This document shows positions 1 to 12,492 of a stretch of 64,000 nt of DNA, piece by piece. The DNA is from Ligustrum vulgare (lineage: Eukaryota > Streptophyta > Magnoliopsida > Lamiales > Oleaceae). Position numbers and translations under genes: made by a program. The stretch covers positions 23,564,513 through 23,628,512 of the forward strand of contig OY743181.1 in the NCBI GenBank assembly GCA_963555705.1, given 5' to 3'. Numbering within the stretch: the first letter of the stretch is position 1; each line of letters begins with the position of its first letter. The notes beneath the pieces were generated by a model. It was not told the DNA's origin, did no database searches, and saw only the letters and a list, made by a program, of their open reading frames with translations.

Positions 1-1200
1 TTCGTAAAAACTATTTTTGAAGCAATTCCGACGAGATTTTGAACTTTGGACCAAAAGTAAGTTTGTTCTAAATCAAATTTCAAACATATTGACGGTTTCG
101 ATTTACTCATACGATCAATATATTAAAATATGGACGATTTTTGCCCTTGATGATACGTTAAAATATATTAATCGTGATTTAACGAATTTGATTAATCATG
201 ATTACTAATTTGATGATAAGTGCTAATAGAATATATATATTCTCAATCATTTAACACTACTATGTGATCAATAAGATAAATTAAAAGATTTAAAACAAGG
301 TACAAGTAATATAATATTTACCATGTCATGATGTATTGAGTTATTAATTAAATATAACTCATTATGGTAACAGACTGGACTATTATGAATACCTTGACTT
401 GATTTGGAGATATGACTTGCTCATTTATTAAAGGTAATTATTTCATTATGTTGTTACCACCTATATGGTTGGTTTTATCATCCTTAAATATACATATTAC
501 GTTATACCTATATGGTTGGTTCTACATGTTTCAAGTATATTACGTTACCACCTATATGGTTTGTTCTACAAGTTTCAAGTATATTACGTTACCACCTATT
601 TGGGTGGTTCTACAAGTTTTAAGCATATTACGTTACCACCTATATGGTTGGTTCTACTGGTTTTAAATATTTCTACTAATATAAATTTTATATATTGTTG
701 TTATTTAATATTTCAACAAATGGTACTAGAAGTTACCATTACCAATAGTTAGATAATATTTTATGGTACCAGAAGTTACCATTACCAAAATGTTGTTGGA
801 TTTTAATGAAAATATTTTATCAAATAGTACCATAAGTTACCAATATCTGTATTGAAAGGATAGATGAAAATAAATTATCCAACAAGAAAAATGTTGATGT
901 ATGATAAGATAATATCACATGATAGCACGAACATGGATAATGTAAAAATAATCTCATCAGCATTATGAGATAAATATTATATGATTGAGATAAACAGATT
1001 TGATCAAAGTTCTTGCACAAGCACATATATACTCCAGAAGAAGTAAAGATTATCATCCAAACATACTGAAATGATATTATTATTATTGCTCCTGAAGAAG
1101 CATAAATGAGTCATACTGAAACATATCAAGAAAATAGATACATGCAAAACACAAAAGGGGGGAAACATTTATGATCCTCAAAATTAGAGGTGTGTATCTA
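1..1200. mobile_element. Non-coding retroelement-like stretch, duplication copy 1
   Basis: No credible gene. In copy 2 the same stretch follows an LTR-like region with a TATAAATAG box and a primer-site-like TTATCAGCACGAG (near 33375-33500), so it may be the non-coding internal part of an LTR retroelement. It holds a 44-bp minisatellite (450-668) and repeated GTTACCATTACCAA motifs near 730-840. The assignment is an inference. Confidence 0.35.
450..668. repeat. 44-bp minisatellite, about five units (copy 1)
   Basis: Units of the type CGTTACCACCTATATGGTTG followed by a TCTAC-AGTTT-AAGTATATTA part recur with a period near 44 bp. The short open frames over it are by-products of the repeat. Confidence 0.85.
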
Positions 1201-1239
1201 GAGTATGAATACTCCGTACTCTTCCACCCACAATATTTT

Positions 1240-1943
1240 AGAGATTCACAAGGATAAATTTACATTAACCGGACTCCATTTTCGCTTGGTACCCCTTCCT
1301 TGCGACCAATCTATCTTAACTCCTGCTGGATCTTGTATTGGAACATATGATTGTAACTTTTCCAGCAGTTCATCGATAGTGGGAGTAGAAATAAGGATCC
1401 TCCTAGAAAATGGAGAGATGATTCCCTATTCCTCAGCATAATCAAGAAATGTTAGTAAACAGTCGAAGAAGTTGTTAACATTTAAAAGCCCAATAGGCTT
1501 ATTATGGAGACCCAGCTGAGCCCATGAGGTAATATTAAAGATTTCCTCTAAAGTACCAAAACCTCCATGCATGGCAATGAAGGCATCAGAACCATATAAC
1601 ATCCAAGTTATGCGTTCATGGATAGATAATGTCTGTACTTCATGCCCTCTTTTTTTTTTTTTCCTGCGATATCAGCTAAAGGAATAGGTATAACACCTAT
1701 CACTCTCGCTTTCTCTGTTTGAGCGGATTGTGAAACACAACCCATCAATCCACTCCTGCCCCTTCCATATACTAGATTGATACCTCTCTCTCCCAACTTT
1801 TTCCCTAGAAGCACTGATGCTTCTAGATACTCAAAGCCTTTCTCGATTTTTGATCCACAAAATATACAGATAGTTTTGATCCTTCCATCTTTTAAGAGTA
1901 TAAGGAAGTAAAACTTACAAGAAATTGTTATTTTGGAATGCAT
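1240..1943 (-). pseudogene. LOG-type cytokinin riboside 5'-monophosphate phosphoribohydrolase pseudogene, copy 1
   Basis: The minus-strand translation resembles plant LONELY GUY proteins along most of their length. It reads ICIFCGS near the start, then GRSGLMGCVSQ, then VIGVIP. After a frame change it reads [32 protein letters not shown] and a C-terminal STPTIDELLEKLQSYVP. LOG enzymes release active cytokinin bases from their nucleotides in the cytosol. Here the first Pro of the PGGxGTxxE motif is His and the GGGSxGLMG motif reads GRGRSGLMG. A TAG stop (1426-1428) interrupts the C-terminal part, and a 13-T run at 1650-1662 breaks the frame. LOG genes normally have several introns; none is visible here, so this is probably a retroposed, dead copy. 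Confidence 0.8.
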
Positions 1944-2320
1944 TAAACTGCGAAATTATCTGACTTTTTTAAACTAAAAAATATTCACTATTTACTGCTC
2001 GTCTTTTTGAAAAAGTTACTATTTACTTTTGACTAAATGACACTACTTTTGATCATATCTCTAACAGCATATTTAATGGACAATCTTTCAGTGATCTCTC
2101 AGAGACGATCTGTTAATACACTGTTTCTTAAGAATATTGTTTAAATAAAGTCATGTTTCACAAGAACTCGACATGAAATTCATCTAGGATATGAATGCTC
2201 ACATATTATACTTTTTTGATAGTAATAATACAATATTATTTTCAAATATTATGTGCGAACTTGTACTATTTCAGGAGTAACAAATAATTCAAATACGATA
2301 TCAATTTTCAAATGATGCTA

Positions 2321-2750
2321 CAATGTTCTTCTAAAATATTGATCTATATTTTATCTTTTTTCAAGAATTTGTATTATAATATTCTTTTGAAATATTGATT
2401 CGGATTGTATTTCTTTGAAGAGATATAAAACAATATTCTCCTGGAATATTGAATTAGAATATTTCCTCATTTAAGAATTATAACACAACATTCTTTTGAA
2501 GCGTTGATTTGAATTGTTTCTTTTTCAAGAATTATAATATAATATTCTTCTGAAATTTTGATTTGAAATGTTTTTTTTCAAGAATTATAGTACAATATTC
2601 TTAGAAATATTGAATTGAATTGTTTCTTTTCACGAATTATAATACAGTGTCATTCTGAAATATTAATTTAGACTGTTTCTTTTCCATGAATAATAATACA
2701 ATATTATTCTGAAATATTGATTTAGATTATTTTCTTTTCAAAAATTATAG
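2321..2750. repeat. About 55-bp AT-rich minisatellite, eight units (copy 1)
   Basis: Eight diverged units each contain CAATATTCTTCTGAAATATTG, then GATTTGAATTGTTTC, then TTTTCAAGAATTATAATA. Each unit contains self-complementary AATATT/TTCTGAA parts. A shorter relative of the motif lies at about 33030-33180. Confidence 0.85.
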
Positions 2751-3878
2751 ATAATATTGAACGAAATAATAATAAAGCAAATATTTATCTCTCATAAATT
2801 GGTATAGTAAAAAATAATATGACCAGATCGAATAATTATACCATTTTGTTACATAGTTCATGTTAAGAGAACACAAACCTTTTTGCTTTGAATAGGAAGA
2901 GAGAATTTCTATGTAAATTCAATTGACTAGACATTTGTGACTTTAAAAAAAAATAAAAAATATAAAAAATAGAGAAGTCAATAGACGTGTGTGTTATATT
3001 ATATATATATATATATGTGTGTGTGTGAAAGAGTCATTTATACAATGGTAATGGTAAGTTAATAATTAGGGTTGTAGGAGTACAAATGTCATTCATTAAT
3101 AATATATTATTTACAATATCAAAATTACATAAAAATCATTAAGTATTAAAATCCCATTCGTACAGTCTATAAAGCCACCAGAAATAAACAGTTTTTTTTA
3201 TATTTTTTAGGTAAAATGTTTGGTTAAAAAGTTGTTTAAAGAAATATATGATTAAAAAAGGGTTAATTTCACTAGTGTAGTGGTCAACTGAAGTTTCTCG
3301 AAAATAACAAAATGGTCACTGAAATTAAAAACTTGTAGCGACAGTCCCTGAAGTTCAAACCGCTTTCAAATCAGTCACTCTATTAAGTTAACATACAAAA
3401 ATGATGATGTGGCACCGTTAAGTGATGGCGTGGCACATAATAATGGTGAACAACAACATTATTGATTTGGGAGGTGTTATAGAAAATAATTTTAATGGAA
3501 ACCAATCATTTTTGCACTTTTCTTACTTTGAATAAATATGAATCATGTAACATGATCCTGATCTTGACTCAACTATATTAGAAAACATAAAAAAAAATCT
3601 TGAGTTTTGAAAAGCAATTATTTTAGAGAATTCGAAATTTTTGTTTTTAAATTTAAACAATTAAAAAGTTTATAACTAAATATTTTATCAGTTATAAGTA
3701 GCCAAAAAAACCTAAGAAGATAGAGAATAACTTAACAATAAGGTCAATAATTTTATTAAATTTAATTTAAATATAACTGAATAAAATTCTAATCTAATTA
3801 GGAATCTAAATAAAATAAACTATTTTATAACAATAAGGGTTGACATAGAAAAAACCGGAATCAATGACTAAAAGTTAC
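2751..3878. other. AT-rich intergenic DNA with a (TA)n(TG)n repeat and a MULE-like fragment
   Basis: No gene seen. It holds a (TA)n(TG)n microsatellite near 2998-3027, which is 4 bp shorter in copy 2. About 3270-3430 resembles the 'GGTCACTGAA...' repeats of the foldback elements at 51.6 and 52.7 kb. Ends at the GTTAC target duplication of the LTR element. The counterpart is 36819-37942. Confidence 0.6.
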
Positions 3879-4505
3879 TGTTTTGGTAATTTTTCTGACC
3901 TTGACGTAGCAAAATCAAAAGCTCATATTTTGTTGGAGAAGATGATCTAAGCCTCTAAAGAACTTGCAAAAAAAGGCAACGAGGATGCCATCGTCACCTC
4001 TCCGGTGTATGAATTAGTATTCTGAAGGAGGAGAAGATAATAGAGAAAGAATATTCAAGAGCTTATGAAAATATGAATAATTTTCTGTGTTCATAAGTAT
4101 GAACGAAGGAGACCTATTTATAAGACTCAGAATATGTCTCCTCACCCTAGTAGGAAAAAAAATTCTTAATTAAAAGAAGTTACCTTATATAGGAATACTC
4201 TTTAAGTGAATTGAATTCTCTTTTAGGTGAAGAGAGTTTAATTACATTATTACATTGATTTCTTTCTAGTGTAAGGCCCAAGATGTTGCTCATTAATGTG
4301 TTTTAGGGTTAGGGTTGGCCCATAATAAGACCACGACGCTTCTATGAACAGATCAACCCAAAGAGTGACCTCGAGCCATAGAGAAGGTCGATCCAAAGTG
4401 TGATATTGGGCAAGATAGAAGGTCGGCCCAAAGCATGACCTTGGGCCTCAAGTGTAAAGGTGAAAAGTAATTCTGATAATGGAATGACCAAAACTATACC
4501 GATCA
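3879..4505 (-). repeat. 3' LTR of the LARD-like element (copy 1)
   Basis: 627 bp, pairs with 11687-12318. On the minus strand it has a TATAAATAGG box (plus-strand 4114-4123), a likely promoter core. It is preceded on the minus strand by the GGGGGCTAA polypurine-like tract (4506-4514). Confidence 0.88.
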
Positions 4506-5019
4506 TTAGCCCCCGTACGTCAGAGGTCAAGCTCCGGCATCTAGACGCATGTCATACCAAGTTTAATTTTTTTCTATAGTAAGGTTAAGGTCATGCTATG
4601 AAGCATAGATCTTACTTCTAGCCAAAGACTTTCACTTATCAAATCTTGAAAACAACAGAGAGTGGTCTTACATTCGTCCCATCTTATGAGTTTCACTAAA
4701 TTCACAAGTAGAGGTCTTGCACTTTCGTACCGGACAATGGTTGAAGACCCTGTATTTATGGAATAAGTAGCACATTCCAGGTAGAATTAGGTTATCCCGA
4801 TGGTTTGGAGACATAGGAATCTTGATGGTTGTATTAGGATAAAGTTGTATGATCTCCTGTTGCCATATTGAAGTAGGATTTTTCAGCTGCCCATGCAAGA
4901 CAGAATTTGGACTGATTATAAGCCCCCGTGCATCCCTTATCGAGCTCGGGGAGAGATGGATATGAAAAAATGAGACAACGTGGTTTTGGTAGGATGTGAT
5001 GTGATGGTTATGTTGCAGC

Positions 5020-5430
5020 TTATGTTAAATAATAAGTCAAGTCCATGTTAAGTAATGAGCTCGAACTTATGTTTAATCTAGGAATAAGCCGAGCTTAAAT
5101 TAAGTAATTAGCTCGAGCTTACACTAGCGCGAATTAAGCACGAGATTATGTTATGTAATAAACTCGAGAAATTAAGCAAGAATAGGACGAGCTCATGTTA
5201 TATAATAAACTCGAGAAATTAAGCAAGAATAGGCCGAGCTCATGTTAACTAATGAGCTCAAGCTTATGTTTAAGCATTGAATAAGCCGAGCCTATGTTGA
5301 GTAATGAGTTCGAGCTTATATTAAACAATAATAAGTCGAGCTCATGTTAAGTAATGAGCTCGTGCTAATATTTAAGAAAGGAATAAGCTGAGCTTATATT
5401 AAGCAATAATAAGCCAAGCTCATGTAGACC
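5020..5430. repeat. GAGCTC/GAGCTT-rich imperfect repeats inside the LARD-like element (copy 1)
   Basis: Short irregular units of the form AATAAGCCGAGCTCATGTTA and AGTAATGAGCTCGAGCTTATG recur about every 45-60 bp. Many contain the palindrome GAGCTC. A second block with the same motif lies at 7380-7830. The counterparts are about 39084-39494 and 41443-41893. Confidence 0.8.
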
Positions 5431-6251
5431 TGAGAACTTCATTATATCAATTTGATTAATTGATTGTTCGGGATGGCATTGTACTTTTGCGGGCAAGTAT
5501 TTGATTGCTTGCTCAGGACAAGGCTTTAAGTGCTTGCGCGGGGTGAGGCTTTGATTGCTTACTTATGGGCAAAACTTCGAGTGCTTGCAAGTGGGCAAAG
5601 CTTTGCTTTAAGTGCTTGCACGTGGGCAAGAAACAATTTTGGTAGGTAGTGCCATTAATAACTTGTGAAGGTCGTTCCTTGTGACCAACCTTGTAAATTA
5701 TTTGACTTAGTGTTTTTGGAAGACAATTTGTAAAGTTGAGCTTTGTGACCGACCTTGCAAATTATTTTTATAAAGAAGGGGTCAAGCCCTTAACTTTGTG
5801 ATTTTTAGGAATTTATTTGTAAGGTCGAGCATTGTGGCCGAACTTGTAAATTTTTGCACAAAGAATGGGCTAAGTCCTTGATTTTGTGTAATTTACAAGA
5901 ATAGTCATGTTGAAGATGGCAACGAACCCGAGCTTTGAATGTGTTTTCGTAAAAATTTTGTAGACTTGACTTTTACCTCGGGTATGCCTCGTGGGATGCT
6001 TATAATTTTTGTGAATAAATTCACAAGTTTTAGTTAAGTACATGATACTCGTGTCTTGTTCGTAAATTGATTCCACAGACAGGGGTTTTGAACCATCTTG
6101 TTACTTCAAGAATACTTTGAAAAGGTCGTGTTTGTCCGACTTTGTGAGTTTCTAGTTCAAAGCAGGGGCTAGCCTTTATAATTTGAAGTATAGTTATATG
6201 GGTCGGTCATGGCCAACCTTATGGATTTTAGTACAAAGGAGGGGTCAAGCT

Positions 6252-6682
6252 TAGAGATGACAATTTTTCCCGCGATACTTGATCCCCACGGGGACCCGCC
6301 CCGAATAGGGGCGGGGATGGTAATGATTTTATCCCCGTTACGGGGATGGGGATGGGATTGGGATTGAGGTTCTCGACTCATTCCCGCCCCGTTTATAATT
6401 TAAAAAATTAATAAAAACTTAAAAATTCAATACATTTTGAAAAATTATATATTATTTTATACCAAGTTGGATGATTTCAACCCAGATTACTAACTTAAAG
6501 GCATGTGATAATAAGTTTTATTTTTTTATTTTCTTTAAAAAGGTTGGTCCAAAAAAAAAAAAATAATAATGGGGATTTAAACGGGGAGTTTTTAATCCCC
6601 GCCCGTCCTCGCCTCGACCCGACCTCGCCTCGCATGTAACGGGGATGTGGATGAGGTCCCGCCCGTACCATTGCCATCACTA
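6252..6682. mobile_element. Non-autonomous hAT-type element, 431 bp, nested in the LARD-like element (copy 1)
   Basis: Ends are inverted (TAGAGATGACAAT and, reversed, TAGTGATGGCAAT). They are flanked by 8-bp repeats GTCAAGCT (6244-6251) and GTCAAGCC (6683-6690). Both ends carry GGGGATGGGG / CCCCGCCCC-type repeats, with an AT-rich middle. An 8-bp target duplication with short inverted ends is the hAT pattern. No coding capacity. Confidence 0.82.
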
Positions 6683-6717
6683 GTCAAGCCCTGCCCTTTG
6701 TGAGTTTATGAAACATA

Positions 6718-7165
6718 ATTTGTAACGTTTTGCCATGAGAAATTATAAATTATTTGTTGGGAAATAATTTGTAACGTCTTATCATGAAACATTATAAATT
6801 ATCTGTAGGAAAATAATTTGTAACGTCGTGCCATGAGACATTTTAAATTATTTGTCGGGAAATAATTTGTAACATCTTACCATGAGACATTGTAAATTAT
6901 TTGTAGAGAAATAATTTGTAAAGTCGTGCCATGAGATATTATAAATTATTTGTCAGGAAATAATTTGTAACATTGTGCCATGAAACATTGTAAATTATTT
7001 GTAAGAAAATAATTTGTAATGTCGTGTCATGAGACATTGTAAATTATTTGCATGAAAATAACTTGAAACGTCGTTTCATGAGACATTGTACATTATTTGC
7101 ATGGAAATAATTTTTAACATTGTGCCATGAGATATTGTAAATTAATTGACTTTGTATTTTGGTAG
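6718..7165. repeat. 49-bp palindromic tandem repeat, about nine units (copy 1)
   Basis: Units of 49 bp read AAATAATTTGTAACGTCGTG then CCATGAGACATTGTAAATTATTTG. The first part (AAATAATTTGTAA-GTC) is the reverse complement of the last part (GAC-TTGTAAATTATTT), so every unit can fold into a hairpin. It sits inside the LARD-like element. Confidence 0.85.
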
Positions 7166-8049
7166 ATAATTTGTAAAGTCGTGCTTTGTGGCCGACCTTG
7201 TAAATCATTCCCAATGTGATTGTATGGTAGGTTTTCTGCAATTATCACAGTTGTTTTTGTTCGATGACTGGAGGGTATAGAAGCTAACCTTGGATTATTA
7301 AGGGATTATGACTTGCATTGATAATAGAACCTATTGATATGTTTAAATAAGGAATAATCCTAGATTATATTAAGTAATAATCTTTAACTTATGTTAAGAA
7401 GTAATAAATCGAGATTATGTTAAGTAATAATCTCTAACTTATGTTGAGAAGCAATAAGCCGAGCTCACGTTAAGAAATAATAAGCTCGGCTTATTTCTTG
7501 CTTTTTTACGTAATAATCTCTAACTTATGTTGAGAAGCAATAAGCCGAGCTCGTGTTAAGAAATAATAAGCTCGAGCTTATTTTTAGCTTATTTTTAAGC
7601 AAGAAATAAGCCGAGCTTATGTTGAGTTATAAGCCCAAGCTTGTTTTAGCGGGAGTTATAGGTCGAGCTCATGTTAGCACATAAGCCCGAGCTTGTGTTA
7701 GGAAATAATAGGTTGAGCTCATGTTTAAGTAATGAGCTCAAGTTAATGTTAAGGAATGATAAGCCGAGCTCATGAATATGTTTTGGCAAGGAATAAGCCG
7801 AGCTTATGTTAAGTAATAAGCCCCAGCTTGTTTTAACTGAAATTGATTCAAAGCAAACTTTTTTCCAATTAATATGATTAGCTATTGAAAAAAACGGTTG
7901 GAGCATATTAATCAATATAGATTCTACCCAGAAAGGTCATGCTAAAGTATATTAAGTGCTTGTATTGGTGATCACATAGAAATATGATGTTTTATATAAT
8001 TGGTCACTGTTTGAGTCACTTTATAATTTGCTACTTAACCCAGCTAATT

Positions 8050-11040
8050 TCCAAGTTATACAAACTTTTGATCACAAAAAATAGCATGAATTATCATGGG
8101 AACATATCAAATAACTTCAAATTCAGCAAGCAATTGAGTTCAACTTGTGTATTATTGATCTCATCATACTTGTAAATAACGAGACCAAAATTGCAATCTG
8201 ATTTCATCAATTAAATCAGCATATTAACAAATTATGAGGCTTTCACAGATCAATAATTAATTGATTGCAACCCTTTAGGCATATTGCTCAAAAATCATAA
8301 TGGTTTTGTCCAAATTGTACCAAGAACGTTTCATTTTGAGTCTTGGTCGCAGCTCTCGACTTGTTATATGAAATAGAGGGACCAACAAATATCTTATGAT
8401 CAGAGAGCATATTTCTTAAATTCACATATCACAAGCTATTCCAGATTTAATAATTTAATCTCAACTTAACTTGTTGATGATCAGATTAGGCAAAGATAAG
8501 TAATCTTGTCTAGATTCGATGAACTCTTTATTTAGCAGTAACCACATATAATATAGGATTGCAAAATTTTTGAGCTCTAACACGACCAATATTATGCCAG
8601 GATTATTGAAAGAGTGTTAGGGTACATCTCGTTTTTGCAATTCCTTGAGCAGATCCAGAAATGACCAGGGCCCTGAGGAAATCCTTGCTCAGCATTAAGC
8701 GGTAGTTGCGTCAGCGACTTTGATCAAAAGGCTCAGCAATTACAACTGAAGGTCATATTGCACCATAATTGATAGGAGATTCGGTTGAGGCGTTTTATCC
8801 AAATCTTGCAGGAGGGACATAAATTTAAGTTAGATTAAGTTTACTACAACTTTATCAAATTCAATAAAATGTCAAGTAACTAATGATATGGATTTAAAAG
8901 CTTTCCATTCTTCAATGGAAGCAAATGAATGAAAACATTTCAATATTTCCCTCTTTTATTAATGTCAGCAAGGAAGTAATAACATAGTGACTAGAGGCTC
9001 AACCAGGTAAGTCTCAAGTGCAGAATTCTGCATAATGGGGTGAACAAGTCTAGTGAATGACGCAAAAAATGATACTTGATATATAGAAGGTGATGAAATG
9101 GTTAAACAAAATAAAGAAACCAAGGCTGATGATCTGCGTTCTTCTATTATTGAGTAACATTCAAAGCCATCAAGAAAAAATGATTGAATTAGCTCTTTAT
9201 ATCCATCCACCTTGATTTTTGTTCATAGATAAACTACTCAGGATATAGCATGGAAATTTGAAATTGATGGTAATGTAGTGCATTTTCACATCATCATTCT
9301 AAATTTGCTAAATGAAAATTAACTTGTCAATAATACTTGTGGCAATGGTCCTGTATTTTTTTTTTACGTTTGAAAATTGTTAATTAAGAAAGTGTAGTGG
9401 CTGGCAAGAGATGAAGTGAGTCACAAGTGAAAAACTTTGCAAATGTAATGAGCAATAGGAGTTGACAAAAGAAAATTGCAGCTATGTAAATAAAAATAGG
9501 AAGGAAGATGGAATAGATAAAATGGTTACTCCCTTTCCTACTAGTTTTGACTGCTCTTGATTATACTTTGGCAGCAAATTTGTGACTCAATTCTACCCAT
9601 TTTGATAGTCTTTGCAACTGGTGCTGTTATCTAGCCATGGAATGAGAAGGAACTTGGCTTAAATGTTGGAAGGAATCCTTCAATCGAACTCCAATAGCTG
9701 CTCCAAAGATAGTGCTTAGTTTTCATCCCAAACTACGACTGCAGGAGGACATGGCTGCCTAAAGGGCTTCAAGCAGCATCAACGGTTATAATCGGGGACT
9801 TCAACTACCAAAGAAATACACCAGAACGCTATGGAAAAAAATATAGATTGTGAATCATAAGTATACCACTTACAGTCACATTCATTCTCATAACCAAATT
9901 GAATGCTAATAGAGAAATGGGTAAGAAGACATTTTTGATATGTTTATCGATGAACTGAAAATGCTAGGCAAGGCCTTGATTCTCATGCACAAGCTAAATA
10001 CTTGACCAGAAGGGCATACCAATAAAGTAGAGCAATTAGCAATCGAAAAATCCAATTAATTAAACCTTCGCAAAGATACAACAAACAGAAAATATAAACA
10101 TCACCACAAAAATATACTAGAAGGCTATAAATTGCTCCCAAAGGCTAAAGAGTGCAGCGGTGTTCTCAAGGCTATTCTTAGCCTTCTTTTGCAAAGAAAA
10201 ATCTGGTGTGAGCATTTTGACAAACACGTTGTGTGCACTTCAATTATTAAGAGTTCTTCAAAGAAATTCCAAATGCTCAACAAATTTTTCCAGAGGCTTT
10301 AAAATCTCAATTTTGTCAATGGGAGCAACAAGGAGCTTGATAATTATATTTGGAGGTTGTAACTCATCGTGTTAACGATTCGAGTTTCAAAAGTAGATAA
10401 AGATTTATTAGAATTCAGCAATAATTCCCAAGACATATAGATTTTAGATTATCAAAAATAGCATGAATCACTATGGAACAGATCCAATAACCTTTGATTC
10501 AACAAGCAATCCAAATCGAATTTAACTCATACATCATGGATCAGATTTGGCTAAGATAAGTAACCATATTTAGAGTTGATTAGTCCTTAATCTAGCAATA
10601 ATCTAGGAGCATACGGGATTGCATAAATTTTAATTTATCTGTCTCGCACAAGATTTCTATTAGCTACTGCAAGGATTAATGAATAGGGTTAGAGTACACC
10701 TGGTTTTCGAGAATGGTATGGCCAGTAAATGGATCTCGACGATGATCATCCTTGCTGCAACCTTTATGGTTCGCTTGATAGATTTCACCGGATGCTAAAG
10801 AAATCAAAGAATGCCTCGATCTTACTTGAATCAATCCTAGCGAGTAGAGACAGGTTTTATCAATTTCACCAAATTGGTGGAGACGACAATAGCCTCGTGA
10901 CTAGCTTCTGTTAATGGCTGATGTTGAAGTTTAGTGGAAAGATCGCTTCAATAAAATCCTCAAGAGAAGTTGTGGAAGAAGAACTTTAGAAGCAAATTTG
11001 TAGAGGAATTTCATTAGCCCCTTCTTCAATTCCAAGAGAG
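8050..11040. other. LARD-like element interior with a diverged internal direct repeat
   Basis: About 8070-8680 and 10450-10730 share the same order of phrases (for example AATAGCATGAAT, GATCAGATT-GG, AGATAAGTAA, AGGATTGCA) in the same orientation. This suggests an old internal duplication. Between them (8700-10430) I recognise nothing. Minus-strand sequence at 11045-11296 gives an 83-residue frame that I do not recognise; its place downstream of the primer site could make it a gag leader remnant. The counterpart is 42113-45103. Confidence 0.5.
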
Positions 11041-11686
11041 TTCCTCAGATGGCTTCCTCATATTTTTGGTTCTGCTTTAGATTTCCCAATTTCTTTTGAT
11101 TCTCCTCCTCCCATAGAAAGTTTTTAGAGCTTGATGCTACCTCGACCGAGATCATCGGAGCCATAGCCCAAATCTTTAGTCTTTCGTAGAAGTTTAGATT
11201 TGGTTGATATTCACCATCCCGTAAAACTTTAGATCCGGTCGAGATCTGGCCGGATGTACTCTGAGTTTGGAATAGGATTTGATGTCCTCCGATCATCTTT
11301 TAACTTTATCTAGGGAAGGTGACTAACAACGTCAGCGTGAATGATTATGGGGAGGTTTTTCCAATAAACAAGTCCAGATTAATTAATCGTATTTTTTCGG
11401 AAGCATATCTACTATTTTTGAATCATTCTTTGTTTTTTCCTTTGATCACTAGTCCTGAATTTGCAATACCAAAATTCTAATTTGGGAATAGATATCAGAT
11501 CTGGTGAAGGTTTAGCAAGAGGGAACTAGCTGTGATATCAATAAAATCAGGTGAAAGAATAGTTGGATGCTTCTTGTTGGGAGATATCTTTTTCCTAGAA
11601 CTTCCAATTTTTGGAATTTTTGTTTATTTTGGAATCGATCTTTGAACAACATGATTTTTTGATCGTTTCCCACAGACAGCGCCAAT

Positions 11687-12318
11687 TGTTTCGGTAATTT
11701 TTCTGACCTTGATGTGGCAAGATCAAAAGCTGGTATTTTGTTGAAAAAGATGGTCTAAGCCTCCAAAGAACTTGCAATAAAGGCAACGAGGATGCCCTCG
11801 TCGACCCTCCGATGTATGAATTAGTATTATAGAAGGAGGAGAAGATAATAGAGAAAGAATATTCAACAGCTTATGAAAATATGAATAATTGTCTGTGTTC
11901 ATAATTATGAATGAAGGAGACTCATTTATAAGACTGAGAATAAGTCTCCTTACCCTAGTAGAAAGAAAAAAAATTCTTAATTAAAAGAAGTTACCTTATA
12001 TAGGAATACTCTTTAAGTGAATTGGATTCTGTTTTAAGTAAAGAGAGTTTAATTACGTTATTACCTTGATTTCTTTCTAGTTTAAGGCCTAATACGTTGC
12101 CCATTAATGCGTTTTGGGGTTAGGGTTGACCCATAATAAGACTATGACGCTCCTATGAATATATCGACCCAAAGAGTGACCTCGGGCCATAGAGGAGGTC
12201 AATCCAAAGTGTGATATTAGGCAAGATAGAAGGTCGGCCCAAAGCATGACCTTGGGCCTCAAGTGTAAAGATGAAAAGTAATATTCTGATAATGGAATGA
12301 AAAAAAATATACCGATCA
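11687..12318 (-). repeat. 5' LTR of the LARD-like element (copy 1)
   Basis: 632 bp. Followed on the minus strand by the primer-site-like TTGGCGCTGTCTGTGGG at about 11669-11686. The TATA region reads TATAAATG here, one base changed from the other LTR. Confidence 0.88.
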
Positions 12319-12323
12319 GTTAC

Positions 12324-12447
12324 CATGAACTAGAAGTTTAAAATAACTAAAATCGAATCAAATAGGAAATTTGAAAATTTTGGAGCAGTTACAATAAAGC
12401 GATCACTTGCTTGGAGCATTACAATGCTAAAACCTTCCAAAAATATG

Positions 12448-12492
<45 letters not shown>

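Larger units (their letters stand above)
3879..12318 (-). mobile_element. Complete LARD-like LTR retrotransposon, 8.44 kb (copy 1)
   Basis: Two direct repeats of 627 bp (3879-4505) and 632 bp (11687-12318) flank 7.2 kb with no intact coding region. The outer flanks carry the 5-bp target duplication GTTAC (3874-3878 and 12319-12323). On the minus strand the LTR starts TGATCGG and ends GAAACA. It is followed by a primer-site-like TTGGCGCTGTCTGTGGGAA, and the other LTR is preceded by a GGGGGCT tract, so transcription runs on the minus strand. The TGGCGC-type primer site and G-rich polypurine tract recall Tat-lineage Ty3/gypsy elements; that placement is inference. The coding core is missing, so it would need proteins in trans. 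The two LTRs differ at many sites, so the insertion is much older than the duplication. Confidence 0.88.

Noticed and set aside
6718..7165. CRISPR-like array (regular 49-bp spacing).
   Set aside because: The units are contiguous without unique spacers, and they sit in a plant retroelement.
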